Shown here piece by piece: positions 7,562-15,565 of a DNA stretch of 17,927 nucleotides. This DNA comes from Lachnospiraceae bacterium UBA7589 (GTDB taxonomy: Bacteria > Bacillota > Clostridia > Lachnospirales > Lachnospiraceae), in the NCBI GenBank assembly GCA_002476495.1, contig DLKL01000023.1, forward strand, positions 1 to 17,927, written 5' to 3'. Below the pieces are notes generated by a model. That model was not told the DNA's origin, ran no database searches, and was given only the letters and a program-made list of their open reading frames with translations. Both the position numbers and the translations under genes were made by a program. Positions within the stretch are counted from its first letter, which is position 1. Each line of letters opens with the position of its first letter.

Positions 7562-8266
7562 GTGAAGCTTAATATTTTGTATGAAGATGATTATATTATT
7601 GCCTGCGTGAAGCCAAGTGGCATTCCTGCCCAGGGAGATAAAAGCAATGACAAGGACATGCTGACCCTGCTAAAGGAATATTTGTTTGAAAAATCAAAGG
7701 ATGACAGTGAACCCTATCTGGCAGTTATCCATAGACTGGACAGACCCGTAGGGGGTGTGATGATATTTGCAAAAACCAGGGAAACGGCAGCAGGACTGTC
7801 GGATCAGCTTCAGGAAGGAAAAATAACAAAATACTATCAGGCAATTCTTACCGGAGAGCTGCCTGAGGATTCAGGGCAGCTTGTGGATTATCTTGTGAGG
7901 GATGGTAAAACCAATATGTCCCGTATCTGTAAAAAGAATGATAAGGGTGCAAAGAAGGCTGTACTCAATTATGAGGTGCTGGATGTTTTTGAGACAGATC
8001 AGGGAGTTTTGTCTTATGTTCTTATTGAACTTGTTACAGGGAGACATCACCAGATAAGGACCCAGATGGCAGGTAAGGGCTGTGGAATATGGGGAGATAC
8101 AAAATATAATCCTGTGTTTTCAAAGGTAAAAAGAAGATATATGCAAATCGGATTATATTCATCCAGGATAGAGCTCGACCATCCGGTTACCGGAGAGCAT
8201 ATGATATTTAAGCATGAGCCTGAGGGTGAGGCCTTTGATGTGATTGAAATGGATGAGTTTGAATAA
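7562..8266 (+). CDS. RluA-family RNA pseudouridine synthase
   Basis: Predicted to isomerise uridine to pseudouridine in rRNA or tRNA. The 234-residue protein opens with KLNILYEDDYIIACVKPSGIP, the usual first strands of the catalytic domain, then the signature HRLDRPVGGVMIFAKT with catalytic Asp60, and the C-terminal RHHQIRTQMA block. No amino-terminal S4 RNA-binding domain is present, so it is a compact RluA-type enzyme whose target base cannot be assigned. The GTG at 7562 is preferred because AAGAGG (7547-7552) lies 9 bases before it; the in-frame ATG at 7553 directly abuts that site with no spacing. If that ATG is used the protein gains three residues (MNS). It is followed 42 bases later by proS. 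Confidence 0.93.
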   Translation: MKLNILYEDDYIIACVKPSGIPAQGDKSNDKDMLTLLKEYLFEKSKDDSEPYLAVIHRLDRPVGGVMIFAKTRETAAGLSDQLQEGKITKYYQAILTGELPEDSGQLVDYLVRDGKTNMSRICKKNDKGAKKAVLNYEVLDVFETDQGVLSYVLIELVTGRHHQIRTQMAGKGCGIWGDTKYNPVFSKVKRRYMQIGLYSSRIELDHPVTGEHMIFKHEPEGEAFDVIEMDEFE

Positions 8267-8308
8267 AAGTATTAACAGATAGAAGCATTGAATGAAAGGA
8301 CAGAAAAA

Positions 8309-9742
8309 ATGGCAAAGGATAAGAAATTAGTAGAGCAGATTACTTCCATGGAGGAGGATTTTGCCCAGTGGTATACAGACGTAGTTACAAAGGCAGGACT
8401 TATTGATTATACAAGTGTAAAGGGCTGTATGGTTTTGAAACCTGCCGGATATGCAATATGGGAGCTTATACAGAGCCAGCTTGACAAGAGATTTAAGGAA
8501 ACAGGTGTAGAAAATGTATATCTGCCTATGTTCATTCCCGAAAGCCTTTTGCAGAAGGAAAAGGATCATGTGGAGGGCTTTGCACCTGAGGTTGCCTGGG
8601 TTACCTACGGAGGTCTTAATCCGCTCCAGGAAAGAATGTGCGTAAGGCCTACATCAGAGACCCTGTTCTGTGATTTTTATGCTAAGGAGATTGAATCCTA
8701 CAGAGATTTGCCAAAGGTATATAACCAGTGGTGCTCCGTAGTCAGATGGGAAAAGGAAACCAGACCTTTTCTGCGTTCAAGAGAGTTCCTGTGGCAGGAG
8801 GGTCATACTGCCCATGCTACAGCGAAGGAGGCAGAGGAGAGAACAATTCAGATGCTTAATGTATATGCAAAATTCTGTGAAGAGGTTCTTGCGATGCCTG
8901 TAATCAAAGGAAGAAAGACAGACAAGGAAAAGTTTGCAGGGGCAGAGGCCACATATACTATAGAAGCCCTTATGCATGACGGAAAGGCACTTCAGTCAGG
9001 AACAAGCCATAATTTTGGAGATGGCTTTGCCAAGGCATTTGGAATTCAATATACAGATAAGGAGAATAAGCTTCAATATGTTCACCAGACATCCTGGGGA
9101 ATGACAACCAGACTTATAGGTGCGGTTATTATGGTTCACGGAGATGATTCCGGACTTGTCCTTCCGCCAAGGGTAGCTCCAACCCAGATTATGATAGTAC
9201 CTATTATGCAAAAGAAGGAAGGCGTTCTTGAAAAAGCAGCAGAGCTGAAGGAACTTCTTGGAAGCTACAGAGTTAAGGTTGACGATTCAGACAAGAACCC
9301 GGGCTTTAAATTTGCTGAGCAGGAAATGAGAGGAATACCACTTCGTGTTGAAGTCGGACCAAAGGATATTGAAGCAGGACAGGCAGTTGTTGTCAGACGG
9401 GATACCCGAGAAAAGTATGTAATACCATTTGATGAGCTTTCAGTAAGAGTGGGAGAAATACTTCAGCAGATGCAAAAGGATATGTATGACCGGGCTCTTG
9501 CTCACAGGGAAAAGAATACACACGTTGCAACCTGCTGGGATGAATTTACAGATATACTGGATAAAAAGCAGGGATTTATCAAGGCTATGTGGTGTGGAGA
9601 CCAGGAATGCGAGATTGCAATTAAGGAAGAAACCGGAGCAACCACACGATGTATGCCATTTGAGCAGGAAGAGCTTGCACCTGTGTGCGTTCATTGTGGA
9701 AAACCGGCAAAGAAAATGGTTTACTTTGGAAAAGCATACTAA
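8309..9742 (+). CDS. proS: Prolyl-tRNA synthetase, short archaeal/eukaryote-like form
   Basis: Charges tRNA-Pro with proline in the cytoplasm. The 477-residue protein is the compact class II form without the large editing insertion of the classical bacterial enzyme. Visible are the start of the core at FAQWYTDVVTKAGLIDY, RPTSETLFCDFY at 113-124, the motif 2 region VVRWEKETRPFLRSREFLW, motif 3 HGDDSGLVLPPRVAPTQ (Gly282 to Arg288 in the centre), an anticodon-binding domain (IMIVPI onwards), and a C-terminal zinc-ribbon-like part with CGDQEC, CMPF and CVHCGKP ending in KMVYFGKAY, typical of this subtype. The ATG at 8309 has GAAAGGA (8294-8300) 8 bases upstream; a TTG seven codons earlier is not needed. 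The leader is only about 40 bases, too short for a T-box. Confidence 0.97.
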   Translation: MAKDKKLVEQITSMEEDFAQWYTDVVTKAGLIDYTSVKGCMVLKPAGYAIWELIQSQLDKRFKETGVENVYLPMFIPESLLQKEKDHVEGFAPEVAWVTYGGLNPLQERMCVRPTSETLFCDFYAKEIESYRDLPKVYNQWCSVVRWEKETRPFLRSREFLWQEGHTAHATAKEAEERTIQMLNVYAKFCEEVLAMPVIKGRKTDKEKFAGAEATYTIEALMHDGKALQSGTSHNFGDGFAKAFGIQYTDKENKLQYVHQTSWGMTTRLIGAVIMVHGDDSGLVLPPRVAPTQIMIVPIMQKKEGVLEKAAELKELLGSYRVKVDDSDKNPGFKFAEQEMRGIPLRVEVGPKDIEAGQAVVVRRDTREKYVIPFDELSVRVGEILQQMQKDMYDRALAHREKNTHVATCWDEFTDILDKKQGFIKAMWCGDQECEIAIKEETGATTRCMPFEQEELAPVCVHCGKPAKKMVYFGKAY

Positions 9743-9768
9743 TCAGACGGCAGAGTAAGAGGGAGAGT

Positions 9769-11136
9769 ATGGAGAGGCTTTATATGCCCAGGGGGGCAAA
9801 ATATATTATCCATGAGCTTGAAAAAAATGGATTTGAAGCATATATAGTGGGCGGATGTGTAAGAGACAGCATCCTTAAAAAAACTCCAAGTGACTGGGAT
9901 ATAACAACCCAGGCCACCCCTGTACAGATAAAGAATATATTCAGGAGAACCGTTGATACCGGCATACAACATGGAACTGTTACAGTGCTGGTTGACAAAA
10001 CCATTGCGAAAGATGAAGATGTATATGCCTTTGAGGTTACAACCTACAGGGTAGACGGAGAGTATAAGGATCACCGGAGACCCAGCAGTGTAACCTTTAC
10101 GCCATCACTCAAGGAGGACCTGCAAAGACGTGATTTCACCATAAATGCCATGGCATACAATGAAAAAGACGGATTGGTTGATATATTTGGTGGAAGAGAG
10201 GATTTGAAAAAGGGTATAGTAAAATGCGTTGGCAATCCCGGTGACAGATTTGATGAGGATGCATTAAGGATACTTAGAGCTGTGAGATTTGCAGCCCAGC
10301 TTGGCTTTGATATTCATGAGGATACAAAGTCGGCTATGGAAAAGAAGGGAAAATTCCTGGAAGATATAAGTATGGAGAGGATCCAGGTTGAGCTTACAAA
10401 GCTCATTACCTCAGATAATCCGGGCATGCTTGTGACTGCATATGAGCTTGGACTTACAAGAGTATTTTTGCCTGAATTTGACAGCATGATGGAAACCCCG
10501 CAGAATAATCCCTACCATATTTACAGCGTTGGTATGCACACTGTAAAGGTTATGGAAAATACCCCGACGGACAAAATAATGAGATATGCGGCATTACTTC
10601 ATGATGTGGCAAAGCCTGTTACCAGGACAACAGATCAAAATGGAACAGACCATTTTTACGGGCATCAGGAAAAGAGTGCCTTGATGGCAAGGAATATATT
10701 GCGCAGATTGAAGATGGACAACGATACTGTTAATGCCGTATGCAAGCTTGTATATTACCATGATTTCGGATTATGCCATGCTACAGCAAAACCTATGTTC
10801 AGGCGATTTCTGGCAGAGCTTGGGAAGGATTATTTTGCAGACTATATTGCCTTGAGACGTGCAGACATGAAAGGGCAGAGTGAATATAAAAGAGAAGAAA
10901 AGGAAAATAATATAAGGAATCTCTTAAAGCTATACAATCAGGTGATTGAGAATAAGGAATGCATATGTATATCAGAGCTTGCCATAGGGGGCAGGGAGCT
11001 GATAGAGCTCGGGATGAAGCCGGGAAAGGATATGGGTGATGCTTTAAAGGTATTGCTTGAGATGGTGCTTGAGAATCCGGAAATTAATAATACAGATACT
11101 TTGACAAATATAGCAAAAAGCAGATTTAACCTGTAA
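9769..11136 (+). CDS. cca: CCA tRNA nucleotidyltransferase with HD domain
   Basis: Adds or repairs the 3' CCA of tRNAs, needed here because the tRNA in this window does not encode CCA. The 455-residue product has the class II nucleotidyltransferase head: EAYIVGGCVRDS (about 23-34), the metal-binding pair in SDWDITTQ (Asp42, Asp44), and QRRDFTINAMAYN. The neck and body regions follow (RFDEDALRILRAVRFAAQLGF). An HD domain is present, with LLHDVAKP (His278, Asp279) and a later YYHDFGL, as in many Firmicutes enzymes; HD domains of such proteins often carry phosphohydrolase activity. AAGAGGG (9757-9763) places the start at ATG 9769, though ATG 9784 also has a purine-rich site at normal spacing. 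The gene begins 26 bases after proS, so co-transcription is likely. Confidence 0.93.
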   Translation: MERLYMPRGAKYIIHELEKNGFEAYIVGGCVRDSILKKTPSDWDITTQATPVQIKNIFRRTVDTGIQHGTVTVLVDKTIAKDEDVYAFEVTTYRVDGEYKDHRRPSSVTFTPSLKEDLQRRDFTINAMAYNEKDGLVDIFGGREDLKKGIVKCVGNPGDRFDEDALRILRAVRFAAQLGFDIHEDTKSAMEKKGKFLEDISMERIQVELTKLITSDNPGMLVTAYELGLTRVFLPEFDSMMETPQNNPYHIYSVGMHTVKVMENTPTDKIMRYAALLHDVAKPVTRTTDQNGTDHFYGHQEKSALMARNILRRLKMDNDTVNAVCKLVYYHDFGLCHATAKPMFRRFLAELGKDYFADYIALRRADMKGQSEYKREEKENNIRNLLKLYNQVIENKECICISELAIGGRELIELGMKPGKDMGDALKVLLEMVLENPEINNTDTLTNIAKSRFNL

Positions 11137-11150
11137 ATAAGTCATATAAT

Positions 11151-11196
11151 ATCCCCTTTAAACATACAATTAACAAGATTGATGTTTGGAGGGGAT
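11151..11196 (+). promoter_or_regulatory. Possible stem hiding the ribosome site of the CotS-like gene
   Basis: ATCCCCT (11151-11157) is fully complementary to AGGGGAT (11190-11196), which includes most of the ribosome site GGAGGGG (11188-11194). The arms are separated by 32 bases. If formed in the mRNA the stem would reduce translation from the TTG start at 11201. The pairing is seen in the sequence; a regulatory role is inference. Confidence 0.3.
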
Positions 11197-11200
11197 TTTA

Positions 11201-12208
11201 TTGTCTGAAAAATTAACAGAGGTTTTTGACGCATATGACTTGGAAGTACATCAGACTATGAGAGGAAGAGGGGCAACACTTCTGGTGGCTGATAAAGGTA
11301 TATATCAGTTAAAATCCTTAGACACAAACGAGAGCAGGCTAAAGGCAGAATATATTTTCAAGGAAAAGCTTATAGAGCATAAATTTGAAAATATAGACAG
11401 ATGTGTAAAAAATTCAGAGGATGAGCTGATTACCTACGATAGATATAATAATCCATATGTATTGAGAACCTTCTATATGTGGAAGGAATGTAATGCAACA
11501 AAAATTGAGGATATATATGCAGCGGTGGACAATCTGGCAAGATTTCATCTGGCAGGCAGGGATATTTTTAGTTCTACGGAAAGCGATGTACATATTAGGG
11601 CAAACGGAGATTTCAGAAAACGCAACAGGGAATTGAAAAGGGTGCGTAATTTTATAGGAAAACAAAAAATAAGGAGAGAGTTTGAAAGCACATATATAAA
11701 AGCCTATGACTATTTTTACAAAAGGGCATTGGAATGCGAGGAGCAATTTACACCGTATTTTTCTATGGATATGAGTAAGCATCTGGGCTATTGCCATGGT
11801 ACTTATAATCATCATAGTGTACTTCTTAGAAAGGATGAAGCAGGAAATACACAGGCAGCCACTATAGGCTTTGATAAATTTTTTGTAGGGAACCAGCTTA
11901 TGGACCTGTATCATTTTGCAAGAAAAATTCTGGAGAAAAACAAATACAGTCCACAGCTTATGAGAAATATATTTGAACGCTACAGGTGTATCTGCCCTCT
12001 TGATGAGAGGGATATAGAATATATTTATATACTTTATTCGTACCCGGAAAAATTTTATAAAATAAGTAATCAATACATTAACTCACCGAAAAACTGGATA
12101 TCTCCTAAGATGATGGAGAAGCTGGAACGGGTTATAAACGATGAAGAGGATAAGAAAAGTCTGTTGCAAGAATTAAATCTGTACAAATATGAATTAAAAT
12201 CCATATAA
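11201..12208 (+). CDS. CotS-like kinase-fold protein, probable pseudokinase
   Basis: A 335-residue protein with the layout of the CotS / aminoglycoside phosphotransferase fold found in spore-coat and related proteins: an N-lobe with MRGRGATLLVADKGIYQLKS and LKAEYIFKEKL, then a helical C-lobe. The catalytic loop expected as HGD....N reads HGTYNHHSVL, so the catalytic Asp is Thr201 and the metal-binding Asn is Ser206. The second metal-site segment, usually (I/V)DFD, reads IGFD, with Gly223 in place of the first Asp. The motif that follows (MDLYHFARKIL) is well kept, so the fold is probably intact while phosphotransfer is not. The start is the TTG at 11201, 6 bases after GGAGGGG; an upstream TTG at 11186 overlaps that site. 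Whether it has a role in sporulation cannot be told from the window. Confidence 0.78.
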   Translation: MSEKLTEVFDAYDLEVHQTMRGRGATLLVADKGIYQLKSLDTNESRLKAEYIFKEKLIEHKFENIDRCVKNSEDELITYDRYNNPYVLRTFYMWKECNATKIEDIYAAVDNLARFHLAGRDIFSSTESDVHIRANGDFRKRNRELKRVRNFIGKQKIRREFESTYIKAYDYFYKRALECEEQFTPYFSMDMSKHLGYCHGTYNHHSVLLRKDEAGNTQAATIGFDKFFVGNQLMDLYHFARKILEKNKYSPQLMRNIFERYRCICPLDERDIEYIYILYSYPEKFYKISNQYINSPKNWISPKMMEKLERVINDEEDKKSLLQELNLYKYELKSI

Positions 12209-12212
12209 TTAC

Positions 12213-12241
12213 TTCACATTTTGCAAAAAATCTTGTATAAT
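12213..12241 (+). promoter_or_regulatory. Near-consensus sigma-A promoter for the PEGA lipoprotein
   Basis: TTCACA (12213-12218; 5/6 to TTGACA) and a perfect TATAAT (12236-12241) are separated by 17 bases. Transcription would begin near 12248, leaving a leader of about 15 bases that holds the ribosome site AAGGTGG (12251-12257). This separates the lipoprotein and phosphomutase genes from the cca/CotS-like genes. Confidence 0.75.
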
Positions 12242-12262
12242 GTTGAAGTTAAGGTGGTAACT

Positions 12263-13618
12263 ATGCGAAAAAATGGGATTATGACATTGCTGGTAATGGC
12301 ATTGCTGCTTCTGACTGCCTGCAGATATGAGGGTAAGGTCAAAGTTTATGAGAATACGGAGCAAAATGAAGTATCTCATGAAGAAGAAAGCAGAACCTTT
12401 GTGATTACCGGTATGGATTTTGAGAATAACATATTTACTTTTCTTGAGTGTGTATCGGGAAAGGAATACCGGCTGGCATATCACGGTGGCGTCAATGTAT
12501 ATAACATTTATGGAGAATTTATCCATGTAGACAGTTTACATTATGGCAGTGTGGTTGATGTTGTGTACTATTCCGATACGATGCGCATGGTAAGTATTAC
12601 AGCCAACAAAAATGTTACAACCCTGAATGGGATAGGAAAGTTCGTGGCTGACCCGGACAACGGAACAGCCAGATACGGCGGCACTACATGCAAATTATGG
12701 GATAATGCCGTAAGCTATGACGGAGATATCCTTATGGATATCAGAGAAATTAACTCAGAGGACAGGGTAACACTTAATATATACAGAGATGAGCTGGTAT
12801 CTGTAATGTTAGAAAAGGGTCATGGATATGTAAGGCTGAAAAATCAGGATACATATATAGGTGGAATGATAGAGATTGGCTATGACGTAATACTGCCTGT
12901 GACGGAGGATATGCTTATTGCTGTGAGAGAGGGAGATTATACTCTCCGTATCTCAAAAAATGGTTACAGTCAGAGCAAGGACATAAGAGTAAACCGGGAA
13001 GAGGAAACTCTGGTTGATTTGTATAACCTTGCTATTCCTACCGGGACGGTTATATTTGATATTACTCCTCCGGAGGCAAAGCTTTACGTTGGCGGAAAGC
13101 TTCAGGAAAGCCACTCATATACCGGTATATACGGACGGTATAACCTGAGGATTGAGGCAGAAGGTTACAAAACCTTCAGAGGCAGTATAGAGATAAAGGA
13201 TTCCACAAAGGATTATAAGGTAATCATGACTGCTCTTGAGGAAGATGATACAACAGATGATTCATCGGAAACAACGGAGAATACATCTGATGATACTACT
13301 GAAAAAAACACAGAGAATGAAGCTTCGGACTTAACGGAGAATGAAAAAACAGAAAACGCATCTGTTACAGAGGAAGCTGAAGATAAAACAGATAATGTAA
13401 TAAGGATAAACAAACCTGCTAATACAGATGTTTACATTGATGGCAGATATGAGGGAACCACACCGGTTTCCTTCGACAAGACGGTTGGAAGCCATACCAT
13501 AACGTTGTACAAGCAGGGGCATTTAATAAAAAGCTACACCATATATGCATCAGATAATGGCAAGGATGAGGAATATAGCTTTCCTGAGCTTGAGCCTGCA
13601 GGAAGTGCTATTGAATAG
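12263..13618 (+). CDS. Lipoprotein with three PEGA-like domains
   Basis: A 451-residue surface lipoprotein of unknown specific function. The signal MRKNGIMTLL with a hydrophobic core ends in LTAC, making Cys20 the lipidated residue. Residues about 40-180 form a beta-rich domain I do not recognise (FVITGMDFENNIFTFLE, GSVVDVVYYSDTMRMVSI). PEGA-like beta domains follow at about 190-240 (EGDYTLRISKNGY), 261-315 (GTVIFDITPPEAKLYVGGK, NLRIEAEGYK) and 379-430 (NTDVYIDGRYEGTTPVSF, GSHTITLYKQGH). A very acidic Thr/Ser/Asn-rich linker (about 326-377) separates the second and third domains. PEGA domains are generally extracytoplasmic and linked to surface or wall proteins. ATG 12263 has AAGGTGG 5 bases upstream. 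The phosphomutase start codon lies 13 bases after the stop, suggesting co-transcription. Confidence 0.85.
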   Translation: MRKNGIMTLLVMALLLLTACRYEGKVKVYENTEQNEVSHEEESRTFVITGMDFENNIFTFLECVSGKEYRLAYHGGVNVYNIYGEFIHVDSLHYGSVVDVVYYSDTMRMVSITANKNVTTLNGIGKFVADPDNGTARYGGTTCKLWDNAVSYDGDILMDIREINSEDRVTLNIYRDELVSVMLEKGHGYVRLKNQDTYIGGMIEIGYDVILPVTEDMLIAVREGDYTLRISKNGYSQSKDIRVNREEETLVDLYNLAIPTGTVIFDITPPEAKLYVGGKLQESHSYTGIYGRYNLRIEAEGYKTFRGSIEIKDSTKDYKVIMTALEEDDTTDDSSETTENTSDDTTEKNTENEASDLTENEKTENASVTEEAEDKTDNVIRINKPANTDVYIDGRYEGTTPVSFDKTVGSHTITLYKQGHLIKSYTIYASDNGKDEEYSFPELEPAGSAIE

Positions 13619-13631
13619 AAGGAGGAACACC

Positions 13632-15359
13632 ATGGATTACATGAAGGTATATGAGGAATGGACAACCAATCCGTTTTTCAGCGAGGAGACAAGACAGGAG
13701 TTATTGGCAATAAAGGATGACGACAAGGAAATAAAGGAACGCTTTTATGCTGATCTTGAATTTGGAACAGCAGGTCTTAGAGGTATAATAGGTGCCGGAA
13801 TTAATCGCATGAACAATTATGTGGTTGCCAAGGCTACACAGGGTCTTGCCAACTATATAATACACAGAAAAAAGGAATCCAAGGGAGTGGTAATTGCTTT
13901 TGATTCAAGACATTGCTCACCTGAATTTGCGGATGTGGCGGCACTTTGCCTTGCTGCCAATGGAATAAAGGCTTATGTATTTGAATCCTTAAGACCTACC
14001 CCGGAGCTTTCCTTCGCAGTAAGATACCTTGGCTGTGTAGCCGGTATTAATATAACTGCCAGCCATAATCCTCCCGAATATAATGGATACAAAGTATACT
14101 GGGAGGACGGTGCCCAGATTACACCACCTAATGATGCAGGCATAATGCGTGAGGTAAAGGCTATTTCTGTTCAGGATGCTAAAACCATGCCAAAGCAGGA
14201 GGCTGTTCATGAGGGACTTTACGAGTCTATTGGAAAGGAGCTTGACGATGCTTATATTGCCGAGCTTAAGAAATTAGTATTACATCAGGAATGTATTGAT
14301 AAATATGGAAGCGAATTAAAGATAGTTTATACACCTCTTCACGGAACAGGTAATATACCGGCAAGAAGAATTCTCCGTGAGCTTGGATTTGAGAATGTGT
14401 ATGTAGTACCTGAACAGGAGCTGCCGGATGGAGATTTTCCTACAGTAAGCTATCCTAACCCGGAGTCGGCTGAAGCATTTGAACTTGCTCTTAAGCTGGC
14501 AAAGGAAAGAGATGCAGATGTAGTTCTTGCAACAGACCCTGATGCAGACAGGCTGGGTGTTTATGTAAAGGACAAGCAGGGAGAATATCATTGCCTTACA
14601 GGTAATATGTCAGGAAGCCTTCTTGCAGATTATGAGATAGGGCAGATTAAAGCAACCAGAGGTCTGCCTTCGGATGGTGCTCTTATTAAAACCATAGTCA
14701 CAACAAATCTTGCAGATTCCATTGCAAAGAGCTATGGCATAAGACTTATTGAGGTACTTACAGGCTTCAAATTTATCGGTCAGCAGATTCTTGGCTTTGA
14801 GACAAAGGGCAATGGAACATACCTTTTTGGATTCGAGGAAAGCTATGGATGTCTTATTGGAACACATGCAAGGGATAAGGATGCCATTGTTGCTACCATG
14901 GCTTTATGTGAGGCAGCGGCATATTACAAATCCCTGGATATGACACTGTGGGATGCCATGGTTATGATCTATGATAAATATGGTTATTATATTGATGATA
15001 TACAGACTCTCACCCTTAAGGGTATAGACGGAATAGAGAAGATTCAGAGTATTATGAATCAGTTAAAGGAAAATACTCCGAAGGAAATAGCCGGGCGAAA
15101 GGTAATATGGGCCAGAAACTATGATAATGACACATCAACCAACATGATTACCAAGGCTGTTCTTCCGACTGGACTTCCTAAGTCAAACGTAGTATACTAT
15201 GACCTTGAGGATGGTTCATGGCTTTGCGTAAGACCATCAGGTACGGAGCCTAAGATTAAGTTCTATTATGGGGTAAAGGGCTCTGACATAGAGAATGCAA
15301 AAGAATTGTCTGAGGAGTTTGGCAAAGCTGTAATGAAAATGATTGATTATATGCTCTAG
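13632..15359 (+). CDS. Phosphoglucomutase / phosphomannomutase
   Basis: A 575-residue alpha-D-phosphohexomutase interconverting hexose 1- and 6-phosphates, probably glucose-1-P and glucose-6-P, feeding nucleotide-sugar synthesis. All four functional loops are intact: ITASHNPPEYNGYK with the phosphoserine Ser144, the metal loop TDPDADRLG (Asp302, Asp304, Asp306), the sugar-specificity loop GFEESYG, and the phosphate-binding loop RPSGTEPKIKFY (from Arg534). The length and the long start (VYEEWTTNPFFSEETRQEL, then FGTAGLRGIIGAG) match the PgcA-like branch of Firmicutes rather than short GlmM-type enzymes; mannose specificity cannot be excluded. The consensus ribosome site AAGGAGG (13619-13625) lies 6 bases before the ATG, just after the lipoprotein stop. 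It may supply precursors for the UDP-sugars used by glf. Confidence 0.95.
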   Translation: MDYMKVYEEWTTNPFFSEETRQELLAIKDDDKEIKERFYADLEFGTAGLRGIIGAGINRMNNYVVAKATQGLANYIIHRKKESKGVVIAFDSRHCSPEFADVAALCLAANGIKAYVFESLRPTPELSFAVRYLGCVAGINITASHNPPEYNGYKVYWEDGAQITPPNDAGIMREVKAISVQDAKTMPKQEAVHEGLYESIGKELDDAYIAELKKLVLHQECIDKYGSELKIVYTPLHGTGNIPARRILRELGFENVYVVPEQELPDGDFPTVSYPNPESAEAFELALKLAKERDADVVLATDPDADRLGVYVKDKQGEYHCLTGNMSGSLLADYEIGQIKATRGLPSDGALIKTIVTTNLADSIAKSYGIRLIEVLTGFKFIGQQILGFETKGNGTYLFGFEESYGCLIGTHARDKDAIVATMALCEAAAYYKSLDMTLWDAMVMIYDKYGYYIDDIQTLTLKGIDGIEKIQSIMNQLKENTPKEIAGRKVIWARNYDNDTSTNMITKAVLPTGLPKSNVVYYDLEDGSWLCVRPSGTEPKIKFYYGVKGSDIENAKELSEEFGKAVMKMIDYML

Positions 15360-15385
15360 TATATATTTTGAAAGGGATATATTAT

Positions 15386-15414
15386 CCGGAATGTCCGGCA
15401 TTGCCGCATTCCGG
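15386..15414 (+). other. Strong hairpin between phosphomutase and tRNA genes
   Basis: CCGGAATG (15386-15393) pairs perfectly with CATTCCGG (15407-15414). Inside, CGGC (15396-15399) pairs with GCCG (15403-15406) around an ATT loop, with a two-base bulge. This makes a GC-rich 12-bp stem 27 bases after the phosphomutase stop. It is followed by TAAATATATA rather than a T tract, so it is not a standard terminator; it may protect a 3' end or limit read-through into the tRNA. Confidence 0.6.
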
Positions 15415-15425
15415 TAAATATATAT

Positions 15426-15513
15426 GGAGAGGTATCGAAGTGGTCATAACGGGGCTGACTCGAAATCAGTTTGCCGGGCAACCGGCACGTGGGTTCGAAT
15501 CCCATCCTCTCCG
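15426..15513 (+). tRNA. tRNA-Ser, anticodon CGA
   Basis: An 88-base class II tRNA read directly from its folding. The acceptor GGAGAGG (15426-15432) pairs with CCTCTCC (15506-15512), and G15513 is the discriminator base. The anticodon stem GCTGA/TCAGT encloses the loop CTCGAAA with CGA at 15461-15463, which reads serine codon UCG. The long variable arm has GCCGG/CCGGC, as expected for tRNA-Ser. The T stem GTGGG/CCCAT encloses TTCGAAT. CCA is not encoded (GCTA follows), so CCA is added after transcription. No other tRNA is adjacent. tRNA 3' ends are common integration targets and the DNA downstream contains gene fragments, but no duplicated 3' end was found in the window. Confidence 0.97.
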
Positions 15514-15518
15514 CTAAC

Positions 15519-15565
15519 GAAAAGGGGCTGTCACACTAAGAGAAAATAGTGCACAGCTCCTTTTC
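15519..15565 (+). terminator. Terminator-type hairpin after tRNA-Ser
   Basis: GAAAAGGGGCTGT (15519-15531) pairs with ACAGCTCCTTTTC (15553-15565), 13 pairs including one G-T. An inner stem CACTA (15534-15538)/TAGTG (15547-15551) extends it. TTTTC at the 3' foot gives a short T tract. It lies 6 bases after the tRNA and probably ends its transcript. Confidence 0.8.

Noticed and set aside
8267..8308. T-box riboswitch before proS
   Set aside because: Only 42 bases separate the genes and neither a specifier stem nor the T-box sequence is present.
9685..9768. Longer upstream start for the CCA-adding enzyme overlapping proS
   Set aside because: The extra residues overlap the end of proS and do not match the family, while ATG 9769 has a ribosome site at normal spacing.
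11414..12073. Minus-strand open frame of 219 codons opposite the CotS-like gene
   Set aside because: It is antisense to a gene with a clear fold signature, and the product is Ile/Cys/Phe-rich as expected for a shadow of AT-rich coding DNA.
13545..13631. Upstream start for the phosphomutase overlapping the PEGA gene
   Set aside because: The consensus AAGGAGG at 13619-13625 directs initiation at 13632 and the family's conserved start follows it.
15386..15420. Hairpin after the phosphomutase as an intrinsic terminator
   Set aside because: The stem is strong but is followed by TAAATATATA, without the T tract required for a confident call.
15519..15565. GGGGCTGTC hairpin as the end of an insertion sequence or MITE
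   Set aside because: It is a stem-loop beside the tRNA with no second terminal copy, no target duplication and no transposase; the terminator at 4666 has the same GGCTGTC style, so a terminator explains it.
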